DNA of 64,000 nucleotides from Lachnospiraceae bacterium (GCA_900757145.1 CAAEMT010000043.1:1-64000); one strand, 5' to 3'; positions 1-9,414 are shown, counted from the first letter of the stretch. The notes: generated from the sequence alone by a model not told the origin. Numbers and translations are program-made.

Positions 1-355
1 CGGATGCGACTGTCGGCTTCGTCTCTGTCTGTGGCGCTTCTGTCGGCTTCGTCTCTGTCTGCGGCGCTTCTGTCGGTTTCGTCTCTGTCTGCGGCGCTTC
101 TGTCGGCTTCGTCTCCGTCTGTGGCTTCTTATCCGTCTCTTTTTCTGACTGAGGTTTGTCATCTGGCTGTTTCTCTGCCTGAGATTCCCCATCTTTTTTC
201 TTTTCTTTTGGCAGCGTCTGTTGTTCTTTTGCCACCTGCATCTGGACAGGCGGCAGACTCATTCCCGCTGCTTTGTTGATATCACTGCTGACCGTACAGG
301 ACGCCGTCAGCAGCGTCATGCACAATGCGGCAGTCAGCAATTTCTTTTTTCTCAT
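1..355 (-). CDS. Repeat-rich lipoprotein, N-terminal part (runs off left edge)
   Basis: The reverse strand has an open frame starting at 355 behind an AGGAGA ribosome binding site and still open at the window edge (118 codons visible). It begins MRKKKLLTAALCMTLLTASC, a lipoprotein signal peptide with Cys about residue 20; Thr at the -3 position makes the lipobox weak. A charged Lys/Glu/Gln-rich linker follows, and from about residue 75 a ten-residue repeat of the type PQTETKPTEA runs at least four times to the edge. Such Pro/Thr/Glu linkers usually hold a domain away from the membrane. The functional domain lies outside the window, so the role is unknown. A similar TE/SE-rich linker occurs in the lipoprotein at 56516-58069. 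Confidence 0.8.
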   Translation of the reverse strand, partial: MRKKKLLTAALCMTLLTASCTVSSDINKAAGMSLPPVQMQVAKEQQTLPKEKKKDGESQAEKQPDDKPQSEKETDKKPQTETKPTEAPQTETKPTEAPQTETKPTEAPQTETKPTVAS

Positions 356-502
356 AATCTTCTCCTACATACGCACCAGATCTGAAATTCTATTTTTTCA
401 TGATAGCACACCCATTTTTTCTTGTAAAGTCCGGTTACAGAACTTTCACGATTCCTTCACATTTACATAATATTTAGCAGATTCATACAAAAATACGATA
501 CA

Positions 503-553
503 AAAGGAGCGCTGTAAAGTCCGTTGGAACCGGTACTTTACAGCACTCCTTTT
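503..553. terminator. Bidirectional terminator-like hairpin downstream of trkH
   Basis: Arms 503-520 and 535-553 pair almost perfectly (one C-A mismatch). A T-run follows on the plus strand and a shorter one on the minus strand. It lies between the trkH stop at 605 and the lipoprotein start at 355, so it can end trkH transcription. The sequence resembles other intergenic hairpins in this window (10121, 23311, 56447). Nothing else was recognised between 356 and 604. Confidence 0.7.
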
Positions 554-604
554 TATTTCTTTATTATTATGTATTTGTAGAGCTTCTGAACATGCTGTCA
601 GGTA

Positions 605-2041
605 TTATTTTCTCCATGTATTTTTTGAGAAGAGGATCAGGATCGGAAAGAGCTCCAGTCTTCCGACCAGCATATCAAAGGTAAGCACCAGCTTGGAAAA
701 ATCAGAAAACTGACCGAAGTTTCCGGTAGGACCTACCATAGACAGTCCCGGACCGATATTGTTGATCGTTGCCGCCACTGCTGTAAAGTTCGTTGTAAAG
801 TCAAAATTATCAAGCGAGATCAGCAGCACAGATCCTGCAAAAATAAACAAATACAGTACAACAAATACATTGACCGCACGCATGACTGTGTGCTCTACAA
901 GTCTGCCGTCCAGCTTTACCTTTCTTACATTGTGCGGATGCACAATGAAGTCAAGCTCCTTTAGGATTGACTTAAACAAAAGTATGATACGTGACACCTT
1001 GATACCGCCGCCTGTACTTCCCGCACACGCTCCGACAAACATCAAAAGCACAAGGATCATCTTTGAAAACTGCGGCCAGAGTTCAAAGTCCGTCGTTGCA
1101 AAACCTGTCGTGGTGATAATCGAACCCACCTGAAATGCTGCCTGCTGCAAAGCTTTGGCTCCGCTTGGGAACATGCTTGATACGTTCAGTGTGATCAAAA
1201 TAATAGCTGCCAGTATGATTCCTAAATACGTCCATACTTCTCCTGAGTGCGCCGCTTCTTTATATCTCTTTCGAAGCAAGAGATAATAAAAGTTAAAATT
1301 CACACCAAACAGGATCATAAATACCGTAACTACGACCTGTAAATACGTAGAGTATCCCCCAATACTGTCGTTTTTGATACCGAATCCTCCCGTACCGGCT
1401 GTACCGAACATCGTAGTCAGAGCATCAAATACAGGCATCCCGCCAAGCAAAAGCAGAATAAGCTGAAGTACCGATAATCCCACATACATCTTATACAGCA
1501 GCATCGCCGTACTCTTGACCTTCGGCACAAGTTTCCCAACCGATGGGCCCGGACTCTCTGCCTTCATCAGATACATCGTGCTGCCTCCGGCAAGCGGCAG
1601 GATCGCCATCACAAGCACCAGTACGCCCATACCGCCGATCCAGTGGGTGAAGCTTCGCCAGAACAGCAGACATTTTGGCATAGATTCTACCTCCGGCAGA
1701 ATACTCGAACCCGTCGTCGTAAAGCCGGACACTACCTCAAAAAGCGCGTCAATATACGATGGAATACTTCCTGAGATCACAAACGGAAGCGCGCCGAACG
1801 CACTGAGCACGATCCAGCACAGCGCGACCGCCACAAAACCTTCCCGTGCATACATCGATTTACTTTTTACTTTTTTGCGCGTCAGCAAAATACCGCAAAG
1901 CAGACACAGCAATATTGTTATCAGCAGAGAGTACCCTGCTTTTTCTTTATAGAGGAGCGCTGTGATCAGAGCTGGAAGCATAAAAGCCGCCTCGAAATTC
2001 AGCACTGATCCGATAATGTGTATAATAATCCCGTAATTCAT
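605..2041 (-). CDS. trkH: TrkH-family potassium uptake membrane subunit
   Basis: Channel-like membrane subunit of a Trk/Ktr potassium uptake system (478 aa, normal for the family). Very hydrophobic, with the repeated selectivity-filter loops of the family: TTTGSSILP near residue 110, GTAGTGGFG near 215, TTTGFATTDF near 315 and NNIGPGLSMVGPTGNFG near 430. It lies 10 bp downstream of trkA, which encodes its cytosolic gating partner, and is the last gene of a five-gene run. AGGATAGGG precedes the start. A hairpin at 503-553 probably ends the transcript. Confidence 0.95.
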   Translation of the reverse strand: MNYGIIIHIIGSVLNFEAAFMLPALITALLYKEKAGYSLLITILLCLLCGILLTRKKVKSKSMYAREGFVAVALCWIVLSAFGALPFVISGSIPSYIDALFEVVSGFTTTGSSILPEVESMPKCLLFWRSFTHWIGGMGVLVLVMAILPLAGGSTMYLMKAESPGPSVGKLVPKVKSTAMLLYKMYVGLSVLQLILLLLGGMPVFDALTTMFGTAGTGGFGIKNDSIGGYSTYLQVVVTVFMILFGVNFNFYYLLLRKRYKEAAHSGEVWTYLGIILAAIILITLNVSSMFPSGAKALQQAAFQVGSIITTTGFATTDFELWPQFSKMILVLLMFVGACAGSTGGGIKVSRIILLFKSILKELDFIVHPHNVRKVKLDGRLVEHTVMRAVNVFVVLYLFIFAGSVLLISLDNFDFTTNFTAVAATINNIGPGLSMVGPTGNFGQFSDFSKLVLTFDMLVGRLELFPILILFSKNTWRK

Positions 2042-2051
2042 TTTCCCTATC

Positions 2052-3410
2052 CTACTTTGCCAATATATCTTCTACATCGTTAAGTCCTTTATGGCGCGTG
2101 ATCACAATCAGGCTGTCTTCCTGCATGATCTTATCTGAACCGCGGGGAATCAGTACCTTGCCGCCGCGCGCGATACCTGCGATAAGAACGCCGTCCTTAA
2201 TAGACAGCTCATGCAGAGGAATTCCAAGAACTTTTGACTTGCCGCGCACTACGAACTCAAGAGCTTCTGCTTTTCCACCAAGTATCTTATGCAGCGTTTC
2301 TACGTTACTGCCGAGTGAATTTTTCATGGAACGGACGTAGCGTATGATATGCTCTGCCGTGATATTTTTAGGATAAACCACAGTATCCAGATCAAGCTCT
2401 CTGATAACCTCATCAAAAGCGATCCGGTTAATCTTCGTAATCAACTTCTTCTCTCCAGTCTTACGCGCATAAAGCGACAGAAGTATATTCTCCTCATCGA
2501 TATTTGTAAGCGCAGCGAAGCTCTCATACCGGTCGATTCCCTCCTCAAGCAAAAGGTCCTTATCGGTTCCGTCACCGTATACAATGGTCGCCTTCGGAAG
2601 AAGATCGCAAAGCGCCTCGCAGCGCTTCATGTTTTTCTCAACGATCTTAACGCGCACACCGCTGCTTATCATCATTTTTGCCAGATAAAACGCGATCGGA
2701 CTGCCGCCGACGATCATCAGGCTTTTTACCTGGTTCGTTACAATACCAACCTGACGGAAGAACTGGTTTGCGTCAGACGCTTTTCCGATCACAGATACGA
2801 CGTCCTTCGCATGCAGGACCGTATTTCCATTCGGGATGATCAGTTCCTCTCCACGCTCGATGGCGCAGATCAATACACTGCTGCGCAGCTTTTCCGGCAG
2901 GCTTGCGATCTGCATATTATCAAGCACAGAATTTTCCGGAAGCTTGAATTTTAGCAGACGCACACGGTTTCTTACAAACGAGGTTACTTCAATGGCAGAC
3001 GGAAACTGCAAAGCCTGCGCCACCTCTCCGGCTGCGGCAAGCTCCGGGTTGATTACCATCGCAAGTCCCAGCTCCTCCTTAATAAAGTCAAGCTCTGTAC
3101 TGTACTCGGGATTGCGTACTCTCGCAATCGTATGGCAGTTTCCAGCCTTTTTTGCGATCAGACAGCACAGCAGGTTGAGCTCATCGGAACCTGTGACTGC
3201 AATCAGCAGATCCGCTGACTCGATCCCTGCCTCCATCTGCACTGAGTATGTAGAACCATTCCCTACTACTCCCATAAAATCATTCTGGCTTGTGAGCTCC
3301 TGTACCAGTTCTTCCCGGCAGTCAATCACCGTGATCTCATTATCCTCATTGCCAAGCTCCAGTGCCAACGACTGTCCCACCTTGCCAAGCCCAACAATAA
3401 TTATCTTCAT
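2052..3410 (-). CDS. trkA: TrkA potassium channel regulatory subunit
   Basis: Cytosolic nucleotide-binding regulator of Trk potassium uptake (452 aa). Two RCK_N/RCK_C repeats are visible: a Rossmann start MKIIIVGLGKVGQSLA at the N-terminus and a second one, SLMIVGGSPIAFYLAKMM, near residue 230, each followed by a TrkA_C-like region (FKLPENSVLDN; LGIPLHELSIKDG). The start at 3410 is chosen over an upstream ATG at 3455 because AGGAGA precedes it and because the upstream start would overlap the aminotransferase gene. Lies directly before trkH and is probably co-translated with it. Confidence 0.95.
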   Translation of the reverse strand: MKIIIVGLGKVGQSLALELGNEDNEITVIDCREELVQELTSQNDFMGVVGNGSTYSVQMEAGIESADLLIAVTGSDELNLLCCLIAKKAGNCHTIARVRNPEYSTELDFIKEELGLAMVINPELAAAGEVAQALQFPSAIEVTSFVRNRVRLLKFKLPENSVLDNMQIASLPEKLRSSVLICAIERGEELIIPNGNTVLHAKDVVSVIGKASDANQFFRQVGIVTNQVKSLMIVGGSPIAFYLAKMMISSGVRVKIVEKNMKRCEALCDLLPKATIVYGDGTDKDLLLEEGIDRYESFAALTNIDEENILLSLYARKTGEKKLITKINRIAFDEVIRELDLDTVVYPKNITAEHIIRYVRSMKNSLGSNVETLHKILGGKAEALEFVVRGKSKVLGIPLHELSIKDGVLIAGIARGGKVLIPRGSDKIMQEDSLIVITRHKGLNDVEDILAK

Positions 3411-3426
3411 GATATGTAATTCTCCT

Positions 3427-4608
3427 CTAAAAGTACTCTTTTGCAAGCTGTTCAAATTTCGGCAGCGCTCTTACTATCGTCTCGTGTGAAACACAGTACG
3501 CAAGACGCACATAACCCGGACATGCAAACGAAGAACCCGGCACCATTAAAATATGGTATTTTTTTGCCGCTTCTACGAATTGCTTTTCCTCTGCCGGAGC
3601 TTTTACCCACAGATAAAATGCTCCCTGCGGCTTCACACATGTAAATCCGAAAGAGGTCAGTCCGTCGTACAGCGCTTTTCTGTTTCTGTCATAATAATCA
3701 ATATCCACTCTCGCGTCCGTGCACTTTGCCACCGCAAGCTGAATTAAGGACGGCGCATTGACACAGCCGCTGATACGGTTTGCGATCGTCGCAGCCGCGA
3801 TCGTCACAGCGCTCTCCTCGACTTCATCGGGGATCACCACATAACCGATACGCTCTCCCGGAAGAGAGAGGGATTTGCTGTAGGAATAGACGATCATTGT
3901 ATTGTCATAATATTTCGTGACAAACGGCACCACTGCCCCGTCAAACGCAAGCTCCCGGTAAGGCTCATCGGAAATCAGATATATCGCATGTCCGTACTCT
4001 CTTTGTTTTCTTTCAAGGATCTCTGCCAGAGCGCGTATCGATCCCTCAGAATAAACGACTCCTGTCGGATTGTGCGGATTGTTGATAATGACTGCCTTCG
4101 TCTTTGCCGAAAGCTTCGCCTCAAAGTCGGAAAGGTTTAGCTGAAAACTTTCCGTATCCGGCGCGACCTCCACAAGGACGCCGTCATAATTGCGCACATA
4201 AGAACCGTATTCCAGAAAATACGGTGCAAATACGACCACCTCATCCTGCGGATCGAGCAGCGTCTTTAAGCAGACATTCAGACCGCTTCCCGCGCCGACT
4301 GTCATAATCAGATTGTCCGCAGAAAACGCAGTGCCAAACCGTGTATTCAAATCGTCCGCAATCGCCTTTCGCACATGCCAAAACCCCGCATTGCTCATAT
4401 AGCCGTGAACAAATACGGGATCCTCCTCGTCTAATATTTCCCTGATCGCCTCTTTTATCATGTCCGGCGCTGGGACATTCGGGTTGCCAAGGCTAAAGTC
4501 AAAGACCTGATCTGCCCCGAATGTCTCCGCCATCCGTTTTCCTTCCTCAAACATTGCCCGTATCGCAGAGTTATTTTGCAGATACGGCTTCATTTTCTCC
4601 GCTATCAT
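3427..4608 (-). CDS. PLP-dependent class I/II aminotransferase
   Basis: Fold-type I pyridoxal-phosphate aminotransferase (393 aa), aspartate-aminotransferase-like. Family marks: FSLGNPNVPAPD near the N-terminus, NNPHNPTGVVYS around residue 175, SDEPYRELAFDG around 215, the PLP lysine in YSYSKSLSLPGERIGY around 240, and the substrate-carboxylate Arg near the C-terminus (GYVRLAYC). The start overlaps the stop of the dehydrogenase gene by four bases (ATGA), so the two are translationally coupled. Together they could interconvert an amino acid, a 2-oxo acid and a 2-hydroxy acid; the real substrate cannot be read from sequence. Confidence 0.92.
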   Translation of the reverse strand: MIAEKMKPYLQNNSAIRAMFEEGKRMAETFGADQVFDFSLGNPNVPAPDMIKEAIREILDEEDPVFVHGYMSNAGFWHVRKAIADDLNTRFGTAFSADNLIMTVGAGSGLNVCLKTLLDPQDEVVVFAPYFLEYGSYVRNYDGVLVEVAPDTESFQLNLSDFEAKLSAKTKAVIINNPHNPTGVVYSEGSIRALAEILERKQREYGHAIYLISDEPYRELAFDGAVVPFVTKYYDNTMIVYSYSKSLSLPGERIGYVVIPDEVEESAVTIAAATIANRISGCVNAPSLIQLAVAKCTDARVDIDYYDRNRKALYDGLTSFGFTCVKPQGAFYLWVKAPAEEKQFVEAAKKYHILMVPGSSFACPGYVRLAYCVSHETIVRALPKFEQLAKEYF

Positions 4609-5735
4609 TGTGCTGCCCCCTGATGTTCAAACGGAAATACAAACCGGCTAAGCCCAAAACGGTCGCGAAGTCCGGTCAGCTCTTTCTGTACGGATTCTCC
4701 GACCGGAACGCCCTTGTCCGCGCGGAACCGCCAGACATCGTACTCCTTTTCTCCCGCAGTATAGATGCGGTTATGTCCCGGAGCCTTCTGGGATGCGCGA
4801 AGCTCTCTTAGAATGTCGCCCGCCGTTTTTTTGAATACGTCCGCCCCCATAAATGCCTCTGTATCGATCGCAATAAAGAAATGACCGAGCGGATACGGAA
4901 TCTTATTGCCCTCACTGTCAAAACCGCTGAGCATCTTCATGTAGCTTCCCGCCTGCAAAGCTGCCGAAAGGATCTCTACTACTGTCGCATAGCCATAACC
5001 CTTATAGCCTCCCAGCTCCTCTCCGATCCCGCCAAGCGGAGTAAGCGCCGCACGCTTCTCATTGAGCGCTTTTAGTATTTCCTGACTTTCTGTCATCGGC
5101 TGTCCGTCACGCCCGATCACCATGCCGGCCGGCGTCGGTTCGCCATTTCTCGCATAGTACTCGATCTTGCCTCTCTGTGAGATTGAAGTCGCACAGTCGA
5201 GCACGAACGGAAACTCCTCATCCGTCGGCAGTCCTATCGTCAGCGGATTCGTTCCAAGCATATTTTCCACGCCGAATGTCGGCGCGATAGACGGACGGGC
5301 ATTCGTACCCGTCATGCCTATCATATTGTTCTGCGCCGCCATCGTCGCATAATATCCGGCAATTCCGTAATGCGTGGAATTACGCACGGCAACCATACCC
5401 ATACCGTATGTTTTTGCCTTGTCGATCGCCATCTGCATCGCCTTTTTCCCGACTACCATTCCCATGCCGTTGTGTCCATCCACTACGGCTGTCGTAGGAG
5501 TCTCTCTGACGACTTCAAACTGCGTCACAGGATTTAAGATACCTGCGTCAATACGATCGAGGTAAATAGATTTAAACCGGTTGCATCCATGACTCTCTAT
5601 CCCGCGTCTGTCGCTCTCAAGCAGAACCTCGGTACATACTTCGGCATCCTCGTGCGGCACACCTTCTTTTTCAAATACAGCGATCATAAAATCGCGCATC
5701 AGATCCCACGGAACAAAAGGTCTCGTCTCTGTCAT
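4605..5735 (-). CDS. Ldh_2-family malate/L-lactate/ureidoglycolate-type dehydrogenase
   Basis: NAD(P)-dependent 2-hydroxyacid oxidoreductase of the malate/L-lactate dehydrogenase type 2 fold (376 aa). Seen: the catalytic-His region DRRGIESHGCNRF near residue 45, VVDGHNGMGMVVGKKAM near 85, RNSTHYGIAGYYA near 115 and TNARPSIAPTFG. Start 5735 is preferred because AGGCGG lies 7 bases upstream; an in-frame ATG at 5753 overlaps the yqeY stop (ATGA) and would add six residues. It sits between yqeY and the aminotransferase with overlapping ends. Substrate is unknown: family members include malate, sulfolactate, ureidoglycolate and diketogulonate enzymes. Confidence 0.9.
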   Translation of the reverse strand: MTETRPFVPWDLMRDFMIAVFEKEGVPHEDAEVCTEVLLESDRRGIESHGCNRFKSIYLDRIDAGILNPVTQFEVVRETPTTAVVDGHNGMGMVVGKKAMQMAIDKAKTYGMGMVAVRNSTHYGIAGYYATMAAQNNMIGMTGTNARPSIAPTFGVENMLGTNPLTIGLPTDEEFPFVLDCATSISQRGKIEYYARNGEPTPAGMVIGRDGQPMTESQEILKALNEKRAALTPLGGIGEELGGYKGYGYATVVEILSAALQAGSYMKMLSGFDSEGNKIPYPLGHFFIAIDTEAFMGADVFKKTAGDILRELRASQKAPGHNRIYTAGEKEYDVWRFRADKGVPVGESVQKELTGLRDRFGLSRFVFPFEHQGAAQ

Positions 5736-5749
5736 ACCATCACCGCCTA

Positions 5750-6187
5750 TCATTTACAAAGGTCTGCAACGACCTGATTGATCACCTTTCCGTCAGCCTT
5801 TCCCTTAAGCTCTCCCATCACAGCCTTCATGATCTGTCCTTTATTCTTCGTAGCAAGAACATCTGCAAATTTCTCCTGAAGGATTGCTCTCACCTCATCC
5901 TCCGAAAGAAGCTTCGGCGCATATTCTGAGATCACGTCATACCGGAACTGATACTCTTCTCTTAAGTCTGCACGAGCTTCCGGGCATGTATCGATCTGTT
6001 CCTTTACCGTCTTTAATTCTTTTAAAATCACACGATCTGTAAGAGCTTCCGGAATATCATCGCGGCATCCCTCATCGATCGCCGCTTTCTTCACAGCAGA
6101 GATCAAAGAAGAGATCGCCTCCTTGCGCGGCTTATCCTTTGCCTTCATCGCTGCCACCATATCTTTTCTCAGTAATTCAATATCCAT
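5750..6187 (-). CDS. yqeY: GatB/YqeY domain protein
   Basis: Small cytosolic protein (145 aa) of the YqeY family, which resembles the tail domain of the GatB amidotransferase subunit. Typical features: N-terminal ELLRKDMVAAMKAKDKPRKE and C-terminal GQIMKAVMGELKGKADGKV. AAAGGAGG lies about ten bases before the start. First gene of the run that continues through the dehydrogenase, aminotransferase, trkA and trkH. The family's cellular role is poorly defined; a link to amidotransferase or tRNA function is assumed by homology only. Confidence 0.92.
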   Translation of the reverse strand: MDIELLRKDMVAAMKAKDKPRKEAISSLISAVKKAAIDEGCRDDIPEALTDRVILKELKTVKEQIDTCPEARADLREEYQFRYDVISEYAPKLLSEDEVRAILQEKFADVLATKNKGQIMKAVMGELKGKADGKVINQVVADLCK

Positions 6188-6304
6188 AATTGCTTCTGCC
6201 TCCTTTTTCTGTCTGAAACGAAAAGCTGCTGCCGCTTTCCTATCATACTTGGATTATCACAAATATTAGTGAAAAAAGCAACCCTTTCTTTCCTGTTGGC
6301 GCAT

Positions 6305-6340
6305 AAAACGGGAACAGCTCTCGTCTGCTCCCGCTTTTTT
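6305..6340 (-). terminator. Intrinsic terminator after valS
   Basis: GC-rich stem CGGGAACAG / CTGCTCCCG (6309-6317 and 6325-6333) lies just past the valS stop. On the minus strand it is followed by CCCGTTTTAT. The plus strand also carries a T-run after the stem. Confidence 0.75.
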
Positions 6341-6347
6341 CTTATTT

Positions 6348-8996
6348 TTACTTTTCTAGACTGGCAAGTCTTTCCTTTACCTGCTCCATCATCTGCGTAT
6401 ATTTCTCAAGCTTTGCCTTTTCCTCATCGATCTTCGCCTGCGGCGCTTTACTGATAAAACGCTCATTTCCAAGCATGCCGTTGACACGGGCAAGCTCCTT
6501 TGTAAGACGCTCTTCTTCTTTTCTCAGACGCTCGATCTCCTTATCAATATCGACAAGCTCTGCAAACGGCATATAAACGACTGCATCCGGGATCACTGCT
6601 GAAACGGCGTCATCGCTGATGCCTGTCTTATCTGCCTGTACGTGTACCTCGCTCGCATAGCCGAGTGTCGCAAAGAATACCTTTCCGTCCTCAAAAATAC
6701 TGCGTATCTCTTCACTTTCCGATACAACGAATACCTGCGCCTTCTTGCTTGGCGGCACGTTCATGCCCGTGCGCACGTTTCGGATGCCGCGGACAGCCTC
6801 TTTGATTGTCTCGACAGCCTTTTCTTCCTGTGCAAAATCCCATGTCTCCGTAAACTCCGGCCATGCAGAGATCATGATAGACTCCTCGTTTGGCCACAGT
6901 GTACAGAAGATTTCTTCTGTAATAAACGGCATATACGGATGCAGCAGCTTCAGAGCATTTGTAAGCACGGCCTTCAGCGTCCACAGAGCGGCAGCCTTTG
7001 TCGTATCATCGTTGTTGTACAGACGCGGCTTCACCATCTCGATGTACCAGTCGCAGAACTCCTCCCAGATAAAGTCGTATACCTTCTGTACGGCAATTCC
7101 GAGCTCATATTTTTCCATATTTTCGGTCACATCTTTTGCAAGCGTATTGACCTTGGAAAGAATCCATTTGTCAGCTCCGGTAAGCGTATTAAGATCGATC
7201 GTCTCCGGTACTTCTGCCTTCTCAAGATTCATCATAATGAAACGAGATGCGTTCCATACTTTATTTGCAAAGTTTCTTGATGCTTCCACACGTTCCATAT
7301 AGAAACGCATATCGTTGCCCGGCGCATTTCCCGTCATCAGTGTCAGACGCAGTGCATCGGCGCCGTATTGGTCGATAATCTCAAGCGGATCGATACCATT
7401 GCCGAGCGATTTGCTCATCTTGCGTCCCTGAGAGTCTCTTACGAGTCCGTGAATCAGCACATGATGGAACGGCACTTCTCCCGTCTGCTCAAGCGCTGAA
7501 AATACCATACGGATTACCCAGAAGAAAATAATGTCATAGCCCGTTACGAGCACATCAGTCGGATAGAAATATGCAAGCTCCGGCGTCTTGTCCGGCCATC
7601 CAAGCGTAGAGAACGGCCACAGTGCTGAGGAGAACCATGTATCAAGCGTATCCTCATCCTGCGTCAGATGCGTGCATCCACACTTCGGGCAGACAGATGG
7701 CATCTCGCGTGCTACAACAGTCTCTCCGCACTCATCGCAGTAGTATGCCGGAATACGGTGTCCCCACCAGAGCTGTCTTGAGATACACCAGTCGCGGATA
7801 TTTTCAAGCCAGTGCAGATACGTCTTGTCAAAGCGGTCCGGTACAAACTGCAGCGTTTTGTTCTTTAATGCTTCGATCGCCGGTTTTGCCATCTCATCCA
7901 TCTTTACGAACCACTGCGGTTTAATCATCGGCTCAACCGTTGTCTTACAGCGGTCGTGTGTTCCGACGCTGTGGCTGTGTGGCACTACCTTTACAAGAAG
8001 TCCAAGCTCCTCAAGATCCTTAACGATCGCTTTTCTCGCCTCATACCGGTCCATTCCTGCATACTTTCCGCCGAGCTCGTTGATCGTTGCATCATCGTTC
8101 ATGATATTGATCTCCGGCAAATCGTGACGCTTTCCTACCTCAAAGTCGTTTGGATCGTGCGCCGGAGTGATCTTTACACAGCCTGTTCCGAATTCTTTAT
8201 CAACGTATGCATCTGCAACCACCGGAATCTGTCTTCCGGTAAGCGGAAGCTCCAGCATCTTTCCTACGAGATGCGTATAGCGCTCATCCTCTGGATTGAC
8301 TGCTACAGCCGTATCACCAAGAAGGGTCTCCGGACGTGTCGTTGCGATCTCAACGAACTGTCCTTCTTCGCCTACTACCGGATAATTGATGTGCCAGAAA
8401 AATCCATCTTGATCCTCATGTTCTACCTCTGCATCAGAAATAGAAGTATGGCAGACCGGACACCAGTTGATAATTCTGGAGCCTTTGTAGATATATCCTT
8501 TCTCATACAGACGGATAAATACCTCCTGAACTGCCTTTGAACAGCCCTCGTCCATCGTGAAACGCTCTCTGTCCCAGTCAGCCGAAGCGCCGAGCTTTTT
8601 GAGCTGATTGATGATCTTTCCGCCGTACTCTTCCTTCCACGCCCACGCGTGCTTCAAAAATTCCTCACGACCGATCTCATCTTTATCGATGCCCTGTTCT
8701 TTGAGCTTTTCGATTACCTTGACCTCTGTGGCGATCGCCGCATGGTCGGTTCCCGGCTGCCACAGCGCCTCATAGCCCTGCATTCTTTTAAAACGGATCA
8801 GGATATCCTGCATCGTCTCATCGAGTGCATGTCCCATATGAAGCTGCCCCGTAACATTTGGCGGCGGCATAACAATAGTAAATGGTTTCTTGTCAGGATT
8901 CGGCTCGGCATGGAAATACTTCTTATCCAGCCATTTCTGATACAATCTGTCCTCGAGTCCTTTCGGATCGTAGGTCTTTGCAAGCTCTTTGCTCAT
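6348..8996 (-). CDS. valS: Valyl-tRNA synthetase
   Basis: Charges tRNA-Val with valine and edits threonine (882 aa from this start, the usual length). Class I motifs: PPPNVTGQLHMGHALD (HIGH-type) near residue 45 and KMSKSLGNG (KMSKS) near 525. The editing domain contains TTRPETLLGDTAVAVNPED; a tryptophan-rich anticodon-binding region and the C-terminal coiled coil (LVDIDKEIERLRKEEERL) follow. Start 8996 has a clear GGAGG 8 bases upstream; the longer open frame upstream is the T-box leader. Regulated by the T-box at 9071-9395. Confidence 0.98.
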   Translation of the reverse strand: MSKELAKTYDPKGLEDRLYQKWLDKKYFHAEPNPDKKPFTIVMPPPNVTGQLHMGHALDETMQDILIRFKRMQGYEALWQPGTDHAAIATEVKVIEKLKEQGIDKDEIGREEFLKHAWAWKEEYGGKIINQLKKLGASADWDRERFTMDEGCSKAVQEVFIRLYEKGYIYKGSRIINWCPVCHTSISDAEVEHEDQDGFFWHINYPVVGEEGQFVEIATTRPETLLGDTAVAVNPEDERYTHLVGKMLELPLTGRQIPVVADAYVDKEFGTGCVKITPAHDPNDFEVGKRHDLPEINIMNDDATINELGGKYAGMDRYEARKAIVKDLEELGLLVKVVPHSHSVGTHDRCKTTVEPMIKPQWFVKMDEMAKPAIEALKNKTLQFVPDRFDKTYLHWLENIRDWCISRQLWWGHRIPAYYCDECGETVVAREMPSVCPKCGCTHLTQDEDTLDTWFSSALWPFSTLGWPDKTPELAYFYPTDVLVTGYDIIFFWVIRMVFSALEQTGEVPFHHVLIHGLVRDSQGRKMSKSLGNGIDPLEIIDQYGADALRLTLMTGNAPGNDMRFYMERVEASRNFANKVWNASRFIMMNLEKAEVPETIDLNTLTGADKWILSKVNTLAKDVTENMEKYELGIAVQKVYDFIWEEFCDWYIEMVKPRLYNNDDTTKAAALWTLKAVLTNALKLLHPYMPFITEEIFCTLWPNEESIMISAWPEFTETWDFAQEEKAVETIKEAVRGIRNVRTGMNVPPSKKAQVFVVSESEEIRSIFEDGKVFFATLGYASEVHVQADKTGISDDAVSAVIPDAVVYMPFAELVDIDKEIERLRKEEERLTKELARVNGMLGNERFISKAPQAKIDEEKAKLEKYTQMMEQVKERLASLEK

Positions 8997-9070
8997 ATTG
9001 TTCCTCCATTCTTGATTTTGCTTCTTTTCTTCGCCGTGCCACCTCGCATTCGCTTCTGCTCGGTCGCGGG

Positions 9071-9395
9071 CATAAATAAACCCTTTGTATATCCAGCAAT
9101 AGATATACAAAGGGCGAATGTCTCGCGGTACCACCTTTTCTTGCGGATGATCCAGGCAAAACAATAAGCGCTGTCTCTGCATCATACGCATCTCTTTCTT
9201 CTGTAACGGGAAGTCCCGGAATGACCTACCCACGGATCACGCCGCATTCCTCATTTCTTCAATCGGAATATTGCCGCAAACGTCCGCTTCAGCCCTTCGG
9301 TTCAAAAGCTACCTTCCGCACTCGCTCTCCCGGACAATCTTTCAGCCTGTGAATCGCCCTCTCTTTTGGCGCATCATGCGTACTCCTCTTTCTCA
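9071..9395 (-). promoter_or_regulatory. T-box leader controlling valS
   Basis: On the minus strand the T-box core AGGTGGTACCGCGAGAC lies at about 9122-9138, just before the terminator. Upstream, AGAGAGGGCG near 9357-9364, the GGCTGAAAG element and the CCGTTA element near 9206-9211 match stem I and linker signatures of T-box RNAs. Uncharged tRNA binding should favour the antiterminator and valS expression. The specifier should be a valine codon; GTC at 9223-9225 is my candidate (GTA at 9227-9229 is the alternative), placed a short distance upstream of CCGTTA. Confidence 0.93.
9074..9114 (-). terminator. T-box terminator hairpin of valS leader
   Basis: Perfect stem CCCTTTGTATATC (9081-9093) / GATATACAAAGGG (9102-9114). 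On the minus strand it is followed by TTTATTT. The upstream arm overlaps the pairing partner of the T-box antiterminator, as expected for tRNA-controlled antitermination. Confidence 0.88.
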
Positions 9396-9414
9396 TCACC
9401 ATTTTATTATTAGT

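Noticed and set aside
4..279. Plus-strand frame rich in Ser/Leu/Ala repeats
   Set aside because: It is the shadow of the lipoprotein stalk repeats encoded on the minus strand, which has a signal peptide and ribosome binding site.
2349..3489. Long plus-strand frames opposite trkA
   Set aside because: Antisense shadows of trkA codon usage; no ribosome binding sites or motifs.
9000..9233. Open frame extending valS upstream by 79 codons
   Set aside because: It runs through the T-box core and terminator; the start at 8996 has a perfect ribosome binding site and gives normal ValS length.
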